Below are positions 7,465 to 15,327 of a DNA stretch of 36,650 bases, piece after piece. The stretch is from positions 1 to 36,650 of the forward strand of contig NZ_BMTL01000057.1 of NCBI RefSeq assembly GCF_014649655.1. Reading direction: 5' to 3'. The position numbers and the translations under genes were made by a program. Positions within the stretch are counted from its first letter, which is position 1. The number at the start of each line of letters is the position of its first letter. The DNA is from Streptomyces humidus. Its GTDB lineage: Bacteria > Actinomycetota > Actinomycetes > Streptomycetales > Streptomycetaceae. The notes under the pieces are model-generated. The model saw nothing but the letters and a program-made list of their open reading frames with translations, did no database searches and was not told where the DNA came from.

Positions 7465-8268
7465 TCAGGAGGCTTCAGCCGTTGTCAGCCAGGCGATCCA
7501 CGCGCCGTCCTGCGCCCGGCCCAGGTGAAGGTCCGGCGAGTGATCGGCCATGCGGGCGCAGATTCGTCCGTAGGCGCCGTGGCGGGCGGGGCACAGTCGG
7601 GCCACCTCCTGGGGGGTGAGCGCCGCGAGGTCGTCGGGGAGGTTCTGACCAGCGGCGGTCTCGCGTGCCTGGGCGCCCCGCCGGCGTTCGACGGCGTCCC
7701 GGTGCTCGGCGAGCAGACGGACCCAGCGCAGATCGCTGTCGTCCTGGTCGCCCGCGGGGGTGTAGAGGCACTGGCGCGCACCGTGCTCGTCGATCTCGTC
7801 GACGACGGTCATGCCGATCGATTCCAGCATGCGGCGCGAGGCCAGGTTGGCCTTCTGGGTGACCGCGACCAGCGGGCCACCGCCGGGGACGGCGTCCGTC
7901 CACCAGCTGACGGCCGCTGCGACGGCCTCCCTGCCCAGCCCTTCGCCCCAGACGGCGGGGAGCAGCTGGTAGGAGATTTCGGCGCGGCCCTCGCACCTGT
8001 GGTCGGCGCCGATGGTCACCAGGCCGATCGGTTGCTGGTCGGCAACGCGGACGACGGTCCACGCGCCGGCCGTCGCCGGGTAGGCGGCCTGGCGGGCGGC
8101 GACGCGCTCCTGCGTGACCGGGCCTCCGAGGTGTGCGCGGACCAGGTCGTCGGTCAGCAGCTCGTGCACGAGGTATCCGTCTTCGTGGGTGACCGGCCGC
8201 AGGAAGAGATGGTCGGTGCGCAGCTCGGCGGGCCAGAGGCGGTCCAGTGCGGTGTCGACGGATTCCAT
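7465..8268 (-). CDS. GNAT-family N-acetyltransferase with C-terminal extension
   Basis: Start ATG 8268 is preceded by AAGGTGA; the longer frame upstream has no supporting site. Residues 14-170 form a GNAT acetyltransferase of the RimJ/RimL type: LRTDHLFLRPVTHED as first strand, the acetyl-CoA pyrophosphate loop VWGEGLGREA at about 107-116, and NLASRRMLESIGM at about 141-153. The substrate cannot be told; relatives acetylate protein N-termini, small amines or antibiotics. Residues about 175-267 are an extra domain with LTPQEVARLCPARHGAYGRI and a Trp-rich end, unusual for stand-alone GNATs. It is convergent with the 6075 gene and is probably transcribed alone. Confidence 0.8.
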   Translation of the reverse strand: MESVDTALDRLWPAELRTDHLFLRPVTHEDGYLVHELLTDDLVRAHLGGPVTQERVAARQAAYPATAGAWTVVRVADQQPIGLVTIGADHRCEGRAEISYQLLPAVWGEGLGREAVAAAVSWWTDAVPGGGPLVAVTQKANLASRRMLESIGMTVVDEIDEHGARQCLYTPAGDQDDSDLRWVRLLAEHRDAVERRRGAQARETAAGQNLPDDLAALTPQEVARLCPARHGAYGRICARMADHSPDLHLGRAQDGAWIAWLTTAEAS

Positions 8269-8473
8269 GAATGTCACCTTGGCAGCCGGCGGCTCGGGGC
8301 GGGCCGGCTTCGTCGAAGACACACGGCGGTGGAGCCGACCCACCGCAGGGACCGCACAAATACTCGTGCTTTCGGTTCATGTTCGGTTACCGGCGGGGGC
8401 GTTGTCGGTGGCGGCTGGCAGGCTGACCGGGACAGAGGCAACGCCGTTTCGGAGCAGCAGGAGAGGTCGCATC

Positions 8474-9532
8474 GTGGACCAGTTCAGGGGCTGGAAGAGG
8501 TACCCCCGCGTCATCGAGGGCGCTCTCGCGCGCGCCGGCTACGCGGATGCCGAATTCGCGGTGCGCCGGGGAGAGGTGCGGGGTACGGCGGAGGCCCGGT
8601 GGGCGTGGATCAGCGGGGCTGCGGAGCTGACCGGCGAGGAGTGGCCGGACGGGCTGGAGCTGGTGTGGAACTCGGCCGTGGGCTGGGCGTACCAAGGACG
8701 TGGCGGCGACAAGCTCGTTACGTTGCCCGTGCCGGTGCTGGCAGCGCCGGAGGCGATCACCGCGCTGCTGCCGGCCCTCATGGACGGACGCCGCGACCAG
8801 CTTCCCGCATCCGAGGACCGGTGGGAGCACGCCGCGATCCTCGCAAGGTGGGCGGAGTCTGCCGCAGTCCTGGGCGACGACAAGTACGACGCGGCCTACC
8901 AGCGCGCCGAGGAGGAAGCCGCGACATTCGACCGGTGGCAGGCCGAGCTGAACGACGTTCTGCCCGTCACGGCGCCTCCTCCCGTGGAGGCCGACGGCAC
9001 CGCCGGGGCCGCCGCCCTCGGGTCCGGTGACGCCCGCACGCCAGACGCTGCGGAGCGGGCCCGGCGCGCGCACGTGGACGTCATCCTGCAGTGGGCCCTC
9101 AAGGCACGCGACGACCGCAGCCACCACCCGGACCCGGAGCTGTTCGGGGCCCTGTGCGACTTCTTCACCCGCGCCGTGGTCTTCCCCGGGCTGATGGACC
9201 CCGACGACGGGCAGCGCCACACCAGCGACCCCTCTCGCGCCCTGGCCCACCTGCTCATCCAGCACTTGGAGCGCTACGGCATGGACCTGGAGGACCTGCC
9301 CGAACTGGTGTCGCCTGATACCTCGGTCGCGCCCGTCGGGGACGCGGTGGCCGAGTGCATCGTCCAGGCGCTGCGCTCCAACCGCTGGTTCAGTGACGCG
9401 GTCTCCGGAACCGGCCAAGCCAGCGGCGAGGTGATGTTCCGTACCGTTTTCGGCAGCACGGGCGTTCTCCACCTCGCCGACGTGACCGGCCCGGACGACC
9501 GCCCGAAGGCCCAGGGACCCGGAACTCGGTGA
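8474..9532 (+). CDS. Hypothetical 352-aa protein
   Basis: GTG 8474 follows AGGAGAGG (8457-8464). The N-terminal 110 residues (WAWISGAAELTGEEWPDGLE, then LVWNSAVGWAYQG) weakly recall actinobacterial DUF6292-type domains, small alpha/beta units of unknown role; this is an impression only. A long acidic helical middle follows, then a C-terminal helical region (AERARRAHVDVILQWALKAR). No membrane segment is present. The gene ends at a short hairpin and is followed, 134 bases later, by a 72-aa gene in the same direction. The function is not known. Confidence 0.6.
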   Translation: MDQFRGWKRYPRVIEGALARAGYADAEFAVRRGEVRGTAEARWAWISGAAELTGEEWPDGLELVWNSAVGWAYQGRGGDKLVTLPVPVLAAPEAITALLPALMDGRRDQLPASEDRWEHAAILARWAESAAVLGDDKYDAAYQRAEEEAATFDRWQAELNDVLPVTAPPPVEADGTAGAAALGSGDARTPDAAERARRAHVDVILQWALKARDDRSHHPDPELFGALCDFFTRAVVFPGLMDPDDGQRHTSDPSRALAHLLIQHLERYGMDLEDLPELVSPDTSVAPVGDAVAECIVQALRSNRWFSDAVSGTGQASGEVMFRTVFGSTGVLHLADVTGPDDRPKAQGPGTR

Positions 9533-9537
9533 TGCAA

Positions 9538-9552
9538 CCACCGCAACGGTGG
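9538..9552 (+). terminator. Short perfect hairpin
   Basis: CCACCG (9538-9543), loop CAA, CGGTGG (9547-9552), six bases after the stop at 9532. No T tract follows. Confidence 0.35.
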
Positions 9553-9665
9553 CTGTGCCGTCGGGCGTTCACCCCGCCCGGACGACCCCGAGGCTCAGGC
9601 GCGGGGACTCAACTGCCAGAATTCGCCGACGTTGCCCACCACCGTCTTCGACTGGGGGAAGCCTT

Positions 9666-9884
9666 GTGAGCGACAACATCGACGTGGAGGCGACCAGGCT
9701 CCCGGACGGCACCCTCGTCCTCCCCCTACCCACGGTCACCGCGATCCTCCGGCAGATCGCGGACAGGGCAGAGACCCGGCAGCGATCGCAGCGAGTCACG
9801 GACCCCATCACGGAGATCCGCGCGATCGCCGACCAGATCGATGCCGCTGGTCTCCTCGATCAGGTCGGACCGTCCGCCTCGTAG
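9666..9884 (+). CDS. Hypothetical 72-aa protein
   Basis: GTG 9666 with GGGGGAAG just upstream (9654-9661); earlier in-frame starts have no site. The product is a small mixed protein: TRLPDGTLVLPLPTVTAILR, then an amphipathic helix with ITEIRAIADQIDAAGLLDQV. It could be a small dimeric partner protein. No family is recognised. It lies between the 352-aa gene and the AlbA_2 gene and has the same orientation as both. Confidence 0.55.
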   Translation: MSDNIDVEATRLPDGTLVLPLPTVTAILRQIADRAETRQRSQRVTDPITEIRAIADQIDAAGLLDQVGPSAS

Positions 9885-10073
9885 GACCGCACCGTGCAGC
9901 GGGCCACCAGCGCAACGTTCCGTCAGTCGGCCAACGGATTCCGTGCGGGGGCCGTGGTGTCCGTGCTGGTCCGGCCGTCCCTTCCTCAGATGACCTGATC
10001 AGGCGTTCCGGGGAGACGGTGAACTTGTGAAACCAGGCGGCGGAGCGCTGGAGGGCCGGAGGATACTGCCGGG

Positions 10074-11891
10074 ATGCCGACCGATCTGAAGAGCGCACTA
10101 GCCGCGCTGGAGGCCCACCAGCCCGGCTCTCTGCTCGGGCTGCGCGAGACACAGTGGCTCGATGCGAAGGCCGCCGCGTACCAGCTCGATGCCGACCCCC
10201 GCGCGCCCGAGGAACTCGCCAAGGATGTCGCCGCTTTCGCCAACGGGGGAGGCGGGGTCATCGTGATCGGCATCGCCACCCGCATGGACAGTGACGAGGA
10301 AGTCCTCGACCACATCAGGGGGCTCGCCCGAGATGCGGTGAACGTCGACCAGGTCCGTAAGGTGATCCGCGCCCGGATCACCCCCGCGCCCCGCGGGGTA
10401 CGCATCGGCTGGTCCGGCGACGGTGAGGAGCGCGTGCTGTTCATCGACGTTCCCGCGCAGCCCGCAGCCACGCTCTTCGTCGTGGCGGCGCCGACCGGGA
10501 AGCCGGGCGCCCAGCGGACGGACACCGTCGCCGTGCCGGTGCGGGACGGCGACCAGACGCACTGGCTGCCGCGCGCCGAGATTCAGGCCTTGCTCTCCGC
10601 GGGTGTCCGGGCTACCGGCATGCCGACCGCCGAGGCCCTCGCCGACCTCGTTCGCCAAGCCGTTTCCGGTAGCGGGTCGGGGGGAGGGCTGCGGGTCGGC
10701 CAGGGGCTCCCGGATCGCGAGCGGGAGATGCAAGAGGCATACCGTCAGTTGGCCACAGCCGAGCTGGGGGAACCGGCCGGGGAAGCATGGGCCCACGGGT
10801 CGACCGCTCTCCAGGATCTGCACCACGAACGCGACGGCGAGCCGGGCTGGGTGCTATGTCTGGTCGTTGGCCGCCCGCCGGTCGTGGTCGCCGCGCCGGT
10901 CTGGCAGGCGATCGTCGAAGCCGGCCGGAACGCGCCAGGCCATGATCCGCTCGCAGCCATCGGCCTTCCCCGCCCGCCCGAGGACACGGACACCCCGTGG
11001 GTGATCGCGGCCGACTCACGGACCGTGGACGTCGACGGCGGATCGTGGGGCGCCGGCCGCCTGGCGTGTTCAGGGCGCGGCGTGTGGCGGTGGCAGCCAC
11101 TCCCCCGCTTCAGCCTCAACCGGGGCCGGTCGGCCGAGAACTGGACTGCCGGCCAGACACCGGCCTTGCGCCTGCGTGCCGTGGTGAATCTGCCCTGGGC
11201 CGGCACGGACCGGTTGGAGGTCACCAAACCCCGGCGCGCTCTGCTCGAGCAGCAGCTGCCGCACAGCGCGGTGGCCAGCGCGGTGACGATGCTGTCCCTG
11301 CGCAGGGGCGCGGAGCTTCCCGCCGCTCGCTGGGAACGCGGCCCCTTCGGCAACTCGGCCCGCTCCGTCGGCTACACGTGCGCGATCGGCGGACCGGACG
11401 GCGGGCCGGTCCTGCGGGCGTCCGTCATGCTCGCCCTGCCCACGACGATGGAGTCCACCGTGGTCGCCTGCGCGGAGGTCCTGATCGAGAACCCGGAGGC
11501 GTGGGCGGCAGCCGTTGGGCCCGGCTGGGACACTCGACTGGGTTTCGACGAGGTCCAGGCCGTGCTGCTGAGCACGTGGGAGACGGCCGCCGAGTTGCTG
11601 CCCGATGTCGTCGGTGACCCGGTGGGGCTGTCCTGGGCCGCCCCGCCCACCACCGAACTGCGGATGACGTGCGAACGGCCCGCCGACAACGGCGTCCAGC
11701 CCGTCTTGGACTCGCTCGTCGATCTGGCGCCGCTTGGCGCCAACGACAGCGGCATCAGGTCGCAGATGGCCGTCACCATCACGGCCGCGCCGGCCATGGG
11801 CCGGGCGGAGCGCCAGAGCCTGCTGCGGGAAGCGCTGGTGCACATGGCCCGCGAGTTCGGGTACGTCGACGCGGACGTGGACCTGTTGTAG
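10074..11891 (+). CDS. Schlafen-type AlbA_2 domain protein
   Basis: This 605-aa protein has an N-terminal AlbA_2 (Schlafen-core) domain at residues about 20-175: ETQWLDAKAA, with E25, D30 and K32 in the ExxxxDxK arrangement, then ELAKDVAAFANGGGGVIVIG (48-65). AlbA_2/Schlafen domains bind nucleic acids and in several members cut tRNA or other RNA; the acidic residues seen here would allow catalysis. Residues about 200-605 form a long second part without a family that I recognise; it contains no Walker motif and no helix-turn-helix. Bacterial Schlafen proteins are often found as toxins or defence effectors, so an RNA-targeting defence role is a reasonable inference. The start ATG has GGAGG about 10 bases upstream. 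Its 3' end faces a decayed minus-strand frame. Confidence 0.7.
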   Translation: MPTDLKSALAALEAHQPGSLLGLRETQWLDAKAAAYQLDADPRAPEELAKDVAAFANGGGGVIVIGIATRMDSDEEVLDHIRGLARDAVNVDQVRKVIRARITPAPRGVRIGWSGDGEERVLFIDVPAQPAATLFVVAAPTGKPGAQRTDTVAVPVRDGDQTHWLPRAEIQALLSAGVRATGMPTAEALADLVRQAVSGSGSGGGLRVGQGLPDREREMQEAYRQLATAELGEPAGEAWAHGSTALQDLHHERDGEPGWVLCLVVGRPPVVVAAPVWQAIVEAGRNAPGHDPLAAIGLPRPPEDTDTPWVIAADSRTVDVDGGSWGAGRLACSGRGVWRWQPLPRFSLNRGRSAENWTAGQTPALRLRAVVNLPWAGTDRLEVTKPRRALLEQQLPHSAVASAVTMLSLRRGAELPAARWERGPFGNSARSVGYTCAIGGPDGGPVLRASVMLALPTTMESTVVACAEVLIENPEAWAAAVGPGWDTRLGFDEVQAVLLSTWETAAELLPDVVGDPVGLSWAAPPTTELRMTCERPADNGVQPVLDSLVDLAPLGANDSGIRSQMAVTITAAPAMGRAERQSLLREALVHMAREFGYVDADVDLL

Positions 11892-12139
11892 CCACGGCAT
11901 TCAGCGGCGGTAACCAGGGCGAGGCGGGTGCGCTCGTCGTCGAGGTCGGGGTCCTGGATGGTGCGCGCTGCGACGTGGTCGAGCAGTTCGTGGCCGAGTT
12001 CCTCGAGCATCACGCGCATCGGGTAACCGCGTTGGTAGACGTCCTCGAAACGCTCCTGGACACGGTGCGCCTTGTCACCGAGGGCCTGGTCGAGGCGCTG
12101 CTGGTTCACGGGGTGGCGTAGCGCGTTGCTGATCTCCAT
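11892..12139 (-). pseudogene. Truncated hypothetical gene, frame runs into the AlbA_2 gene
   Basis: Starting at ATG 12139 the first 82 codons are clearly protein-like: MEISNALRHPVNQQRLDQAL, a helical middle GYPMRVMLEELGHELLDHVA, and LDDERTRLALVTAAE. At about 11892 the frame meets the stop of the AlbA_2 gene and stays open, antisense to it, until 11372. The extension is low-complexity Ser/Thr/Pro/Arg, typical of an antisense shadow. The original end of this gene seems to have been lost, by a small indel or by recombination next to the AlbA_2 gene. The function is not recognised. If the whole frame is translated it would be 255 residues long. Confidence 0.45.
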
Positions 12140-12244
12140 CCGTGGATCCTGCCAGGCACCACCGACAGCGCCGCTCTCGCGTTTTCCGTCCGGCGACCGC
12201 ATTCCGGCGACGCGGGCTCCGAAAGCGGTGCGAGCGGGGGGTGA

Positions 12245-12571
12245 TCACCCCGTGGCGTTCCAGGGCTGCGCGTCGTCGGACCGGACGACGCGCTCATGTT
12301 CTGACCGGGCCGCTTCGAGCAGGCGGCGCCAGGAGGTGACCAGCGGCCGGCGTCGCAGGAGGGAGCGCCGTTCACGCTCGGTCATGCCGCCCCAGACGCC
12401 GTGCTCGATGCGATGGTCGAGGGCATGGGCGAGGCATTCGGTGCGCACCGGGCAGCCGGTGCACAGAGCCTTGGCTCGGTTCTGGGCCGCACCGTCGACG
12501 AAGAGTTCGTCCGGATCTGCGGTTCGGCAGATCGCGTGTTCACCCCAGGTCTCCTGTTCATCCCCGACCAT
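12245..12571 (-). CDS. WhiB-family iron-sulfur transcription factor
   Basis: The 108-aa protein carries the WhiB signature: four cysteines at 15, 37, 40 and 46 (AIC, then CTGCPVRTEC), which hold a [4Fe-4S] cluster, and the turn GVWGGMTERER at about 58-68, which contacts the primary sigma factor or DNA, followed by a basic tail. WhiB proteins occur only in actinobacteria and their phages and plasmids. The start ATG 12571 has GGGGAGGGA upstream. The protein probably regulates transcription in response to redox or nitric oxide. It is transcribed alone, 157 bases downstream of the end of the next minus-strand gene. The subfamily cannot be named with confidence. Confidence 0.9.
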   Translation of the reverse strand: MVGDEQETWGEHAICRTADPDELFVDGAAQNRAKALCTGCPVRTECLAHALDHRIEHGVWGGMTERERRSLLRRRPLVTSWRRLLEAARSEHERVVRSDDAQPWNATG

Positions 12572-12727
12572 CTGAACGCCGTCCCTCCCCGGTCCGGCCT
12601 GCCGTTCCCCCAGCAGGCGCGGTCCGGAAACCGTACGGCACGCACGCGGGTCGTGGGACCTCGCCCGGTTGCGGCAATCCCTTTGAGTGACTGCGGCCTT
12701 GACGACACCGCCGGTGTGGGGCTCGGC

Positions 12728-13735
12728 TCAACCGGTGCCTGAAAACCCGGGCATGGGCGGCAGAGAGGCTTCACCCGTCAGAGCGCTGGTGCGCTGCCGG
12801 ATCGCCGCGAACATCTGGGCACGATTCTCCTTGATCGGGTAGTCGATCCGGTCATACCGCAGTTGGAGGGCGGCGGTGCGATCCGGGGACTTCAGGAGGA
12901 CCAGCCCGAGGCCTTCTCCGGGCGTCAGGTCACGGTGGCCGCACAGCTCCAGCGGCAGACCATGGTGCGGGTCGGTCAGGGCCTGGACCAACTCGGCGCG
13001 GCGCAGGCCGGTGTCGGAGTCGTGCTCGAGTTGCAGGATCCACCACTCCCCAAGCCGTGCCTCGTGCCCGGTGACGACCTGGGGCACGGCGACCGTGTGA
13101 AGGAGACCGAGGCGGCGCAGCAGTCCGCTGGGCAGCCAAGCGGCGTCGCGCCAGGTGGACTCGTAAGCGATCGGCTGGCGTTCGTCGTCCCACTGCTTCT
13201 CGTAGGGGGTCCAGGTGTCGCCTGCCAGCCAGCAGGCCTCTGCGCCGTTGCTCTGGATCTGCTGGGCGAGGGCTGCCTCGGCCTTCTGGAAGGCACGGCG
13301 TGAGGGGCCGGTGAGCTGGATGCTGGTCGGCTGCCCGAGTCGGCGGAGCTCGATGCCGCGATCGGTGCGTGCGCAGATCCGCACCCCGTTGAGTCCGTAG
13401 ATTTCGTCTCGCCCAGTGCGCATCGGTGCGCGGCAGGGCAGCAACCCGCCCAGCAGGCTGTCGAGACTGTCGTTGCTCTCCAGGTGGAGTCTGAGGCCGT
13501 GCGGGGTCGGCTGCACGTAGCGGATGCCGAAGGGGTACTCGAAGAAGTGCCTCTGAGCGTTGAGGACCCAGTAGAACACCTCGGATTCGAGGAGGAGTTG
13601 CGCCTGCTGAGCCGGTGCCGGGATGAGGGGCGCGTGGGGTTGCAGGGCGGCGACGGCGTCACAGGCGGCTTGGCGGGGGGCGCCGGTGTAGAGGGCGTAG
13701 GTCCGGGCTCGGCTGCTGATCTGATTGGCCGACAT
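12728..13735 (-). CDS. Hypothetical 335-aa protein
   Basis: Start ATG 13735 follows AAAGGTG; longer starts have no site. The sequence is well-formed globular protein (HFFEYPFGIRYVQPTPHGLR, EIYGLNGVRICARTDRGIEL, EWWILQLEHDSDTGLRRAEL) with alternating strands and helices and no membrane segment, Walker motif or Cys cluster. I do not recognise the family. Its upstream neighbour on the same strand ends 240 bases away. A role cannot be proposed from the sequence. Confidence 0.65.
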   Translation of the reverse strand: MSANQISSRARTYALYTGAPRQAACDAVAALQPHAPLIPAPAQQAQLLLESEVFYWVLNAQRHFFEYPFGIRYVQPTPHGLRLHLESNDSLDSLLGGLLPCRAPMRTGRDEIYGLNGVRICARTDRGIELRRLGQPTSIQLTGPSRRAFQKAEAALAQQIQSNGAEACWLAGDTWTPYEKQWDDERQPIAYESTWRDAAWLPSGLLRRLGLLHTVAVPQVVTGHEARLGEWWILQLEHDSDTGLRRAELVQALTDPHHGLPLELCGHRDLTPGEGLGLVLLKSPDRTAALQLRYDRIDYPIKENRAQMFAAIRQRTSALTGEASLPPMPGFSGTG

Positions 13736-13974
13736 GGCTTCAGGCACCTTTCGCTCAGCTCCGTCGGCCCGCGGAGCGTGAGGAACAGGCACTGATGTGC
13801 GGTGTTGCGGTCGGTGGGGTGCAGCGATCGAAGCCGCGCTTCTTCGCCTCCGCCTTGAACCAGTGGGCCGAGGTTCGCGTGAGGAGCAGCAGACCAATGC
13901 CGCACGGCGCGACTGTAGTCCCCGGGCCGGGCTCGAAGAGGGCGCCACGCCGTTCGCCGGTTCTGGGCGTGGGG

Positions 13975-14334
13975 TTACAGGGGGGAGGCTGGCTGGGGAT
14001 CGTTGTGCTCAGCGAGTTGGCCACGGGCGACGGCTTCTTGTCGAAGTGCGGTCCTGAGGTGCCACAACGAGATCGCCGGCAGGAAGCCGCCGAGCCGGGC
14101 CACCGCCCTCAGGGCCTCAGCCGACCGTGCTAGGAACAGGGCGGCCGATCGTGCCTGCTCGGTGCTCCGATCCCTGCTCAGGCGTTCTACGATCTCGTCC
14201 AGCAGTGGTGCCAGCTCACCGGCTCCTGGGTCCTCCGGTACATCGGCTCCCCACCACCGGACGGCAGCCTCCAAGGCCATGAAGCAGTCGGTGCGGTCGA
14301 GCTGCGGCGTGGTTCCTACGTCCCCGTGCATCAC
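13975..14334 (-). CDS. Hypothetical helical 118-aa protein
   Basis: Starts GTG 14334 and ATG 14331 are adjacent; GGGGGATC lies upstream. The product is almost entirely helical: DRTDCFMALEAAVRWWGADV, a second helix LAPLLDEIVERLSRD, and a third RSAALFLARSAEALRAVARL. It may be a small helical-bundle protein acting with a partner. No family is recognised. It lies 65 bases downstream of the tandem-GntR regulator gene on the same strand and could be its co-transcribed partner. Confidence 0.55.
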   Translation of the reverse strand: MMHGDVGTTPQLDRTDCFMALEAAVRWWGADVPEDPGAGELAPLLDEIVERLSRDRSTEQARSAALFLARSAEALRAVARLGGFLPAISLWHLRTALRQEAVARGQLAEHNDPQPASPL

Positions 14335-14399
14335 GATCCCCCATCGTTCACCGTCAGGGGCCCCCTCGGGGCAGGAACCGAGAATCGGCCGCTCTCGCG

Positions 14400-15176
14400 T
14401 CAGCCCCCGACGCAGGGCGCGAGGGGTTCCGAACGCGGTCGCGCGGCGGCCGGCACGGGCATGCCGCGGCGCAGGGCCTCCCGGGTGAGGGCGTCGAGCT
14501 GGACACCGGCCGCGGTGTAGGCGTCAGCGGCGCGCGCGAGACGTTGCTCGGCGGCGGCCAGGTCTGCGGCGAGTTCTTCATCGGTTCGCGGCCGCGCGCG
14601 AAAGCTGGCCTGTGCTGAATGCTCCGCCTCACCCGGGTGGGGGGCGTCCTGCCGTGCGGAGCGGCGGATGAAGACGCCCTTGCCCTTGACCGCGTAGACC
14701 AGGCCCTCGCGTTTGAGTACGCGCACCGCGTTCTGTGCGGTCGAGTTGGCGATCCCAAAGCGGTCTTGGAGTTCCCGCGCGGAGGGAAGCCGCCCGCCCG
14801 GTTCGAAGCTGCCGGACCGTATCTCCTCCCTGAGCAGGTCTGCCGTACGGACGTAAGGGGGCCTGGGGTCGTGTTCCTCGTCGATCGCGTCGTTGGCGAC
14901 GGGTGAGGACTCCGCCCGGGCCGCCGGCGGGAGGCCGGGGTGTGTGCTGCTGACGTAACTGCCCCGCCCGAGCACGGAGTAGACCATGCCTTCCTGCTTC
15001 AAGACCCGCAGCGCGTTTTGCACCGTCGAGCTGGAGACTCCGAAGCGCGCCTGAAGTACCCGCGCCGACGGCAGTCGACTCCCGGCCGCATACTCCCCGG
15101 TTCGGATCCCGGCGCGCAGCACCTCGGCCGCTTGGAGGTAGGGCGGCCTCGAATCGTCTTCCAGCGGCAATGTCAT
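14400..15176 (-). CDS. Regulator with two tandem GntR winged-helix domains
   Basis: The 258-aa protein contains two consecutive GntR-type winged-helix DNA-binding domains. The first spans residues about 11-76 (GSRLPSARVLQARFGVSSST, then the wing GRGSYV), the second about 105-171 (GGRLPSARELQDRFGIANST, then GKGVFI). The two are clearly related copies of each other. No effector-binding domain (FCD, UTRA, MocR) follows; instead there is a helical, coiled-coil-like tail at about 195-240. GntR repressors normally dimerise to put two domains on one operator, so this could be a covalent 'dimer'. It starts at ATG 15176 without a clear binding site and is divergent from the LexA-like gene. It probably controls the shared intergenic region. 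Confidence 0.85.
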   Translation of the reverse strand: MTLPLEDDSRPPYLQAAEVLRAGIRTGEYAAGSRLPSARVLQARFGVSSSTVQNALRVLKQEGMVYSVLGRGSYVSSTHPGLPPAARAESSPVANDAIDEEHDPRPPYVRTADLLREEIRSGSFEPGGRLPSARELQDRFGIANSTAQNAVRVLKREGLVYAVKGKGVFIRRSARQDAPHPGEAEHSAQASFRARPRTDEELAADLAAAEQRLARAADAYTAAGVQLDALTREALRRGMPVPAAARPRSEPLAPCVGG

Positions 15177-15327
15177 GGGCGTAACCGTACGCAGCACCGC
15201 TCTCCGCTCCAGGCTGTGGGCTTGCCCCGCGCGGACGCCTGGCCAGGGAAAACAGTTCGAATACCTGTGCCCTTTCCCGGAATCTCGGGTTACGGTTCGT
15301 ACCTGTAAGAGCACGAAGGGGGACATC
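15177..15327. promoter_or_regulatory. Divergent operator region with direct repeats
   Basis: Between the GntR and LexA-like genes lie two copies of GTTCG-(AAT/T)-ACCTGT: GTTCGAATACCTGT at 15255-15268 and GTTCGTACCTGT at 15295-15306, their starts 40 bases apart, or about four helical turns. The second overlaps TACG-GTT-CGTA (15291-15301), a short palindrome. A related TACGGTT on the other strand lies at 15183-15189, next to the GntR start. GTTCG resembles half of the actinobacterial SOS box (GAAC-N4-GTTC), but no full box is present. These are candidate operators for either flanking regulator. Confidence 0.5.

Noticed and set aside
15240..15327. Full SOS box upstream of lexA
   Set aside because: GTTCG half-sites occur, but no GAAC-N4-GTTC arrangement is present, so I list only direct repeats.
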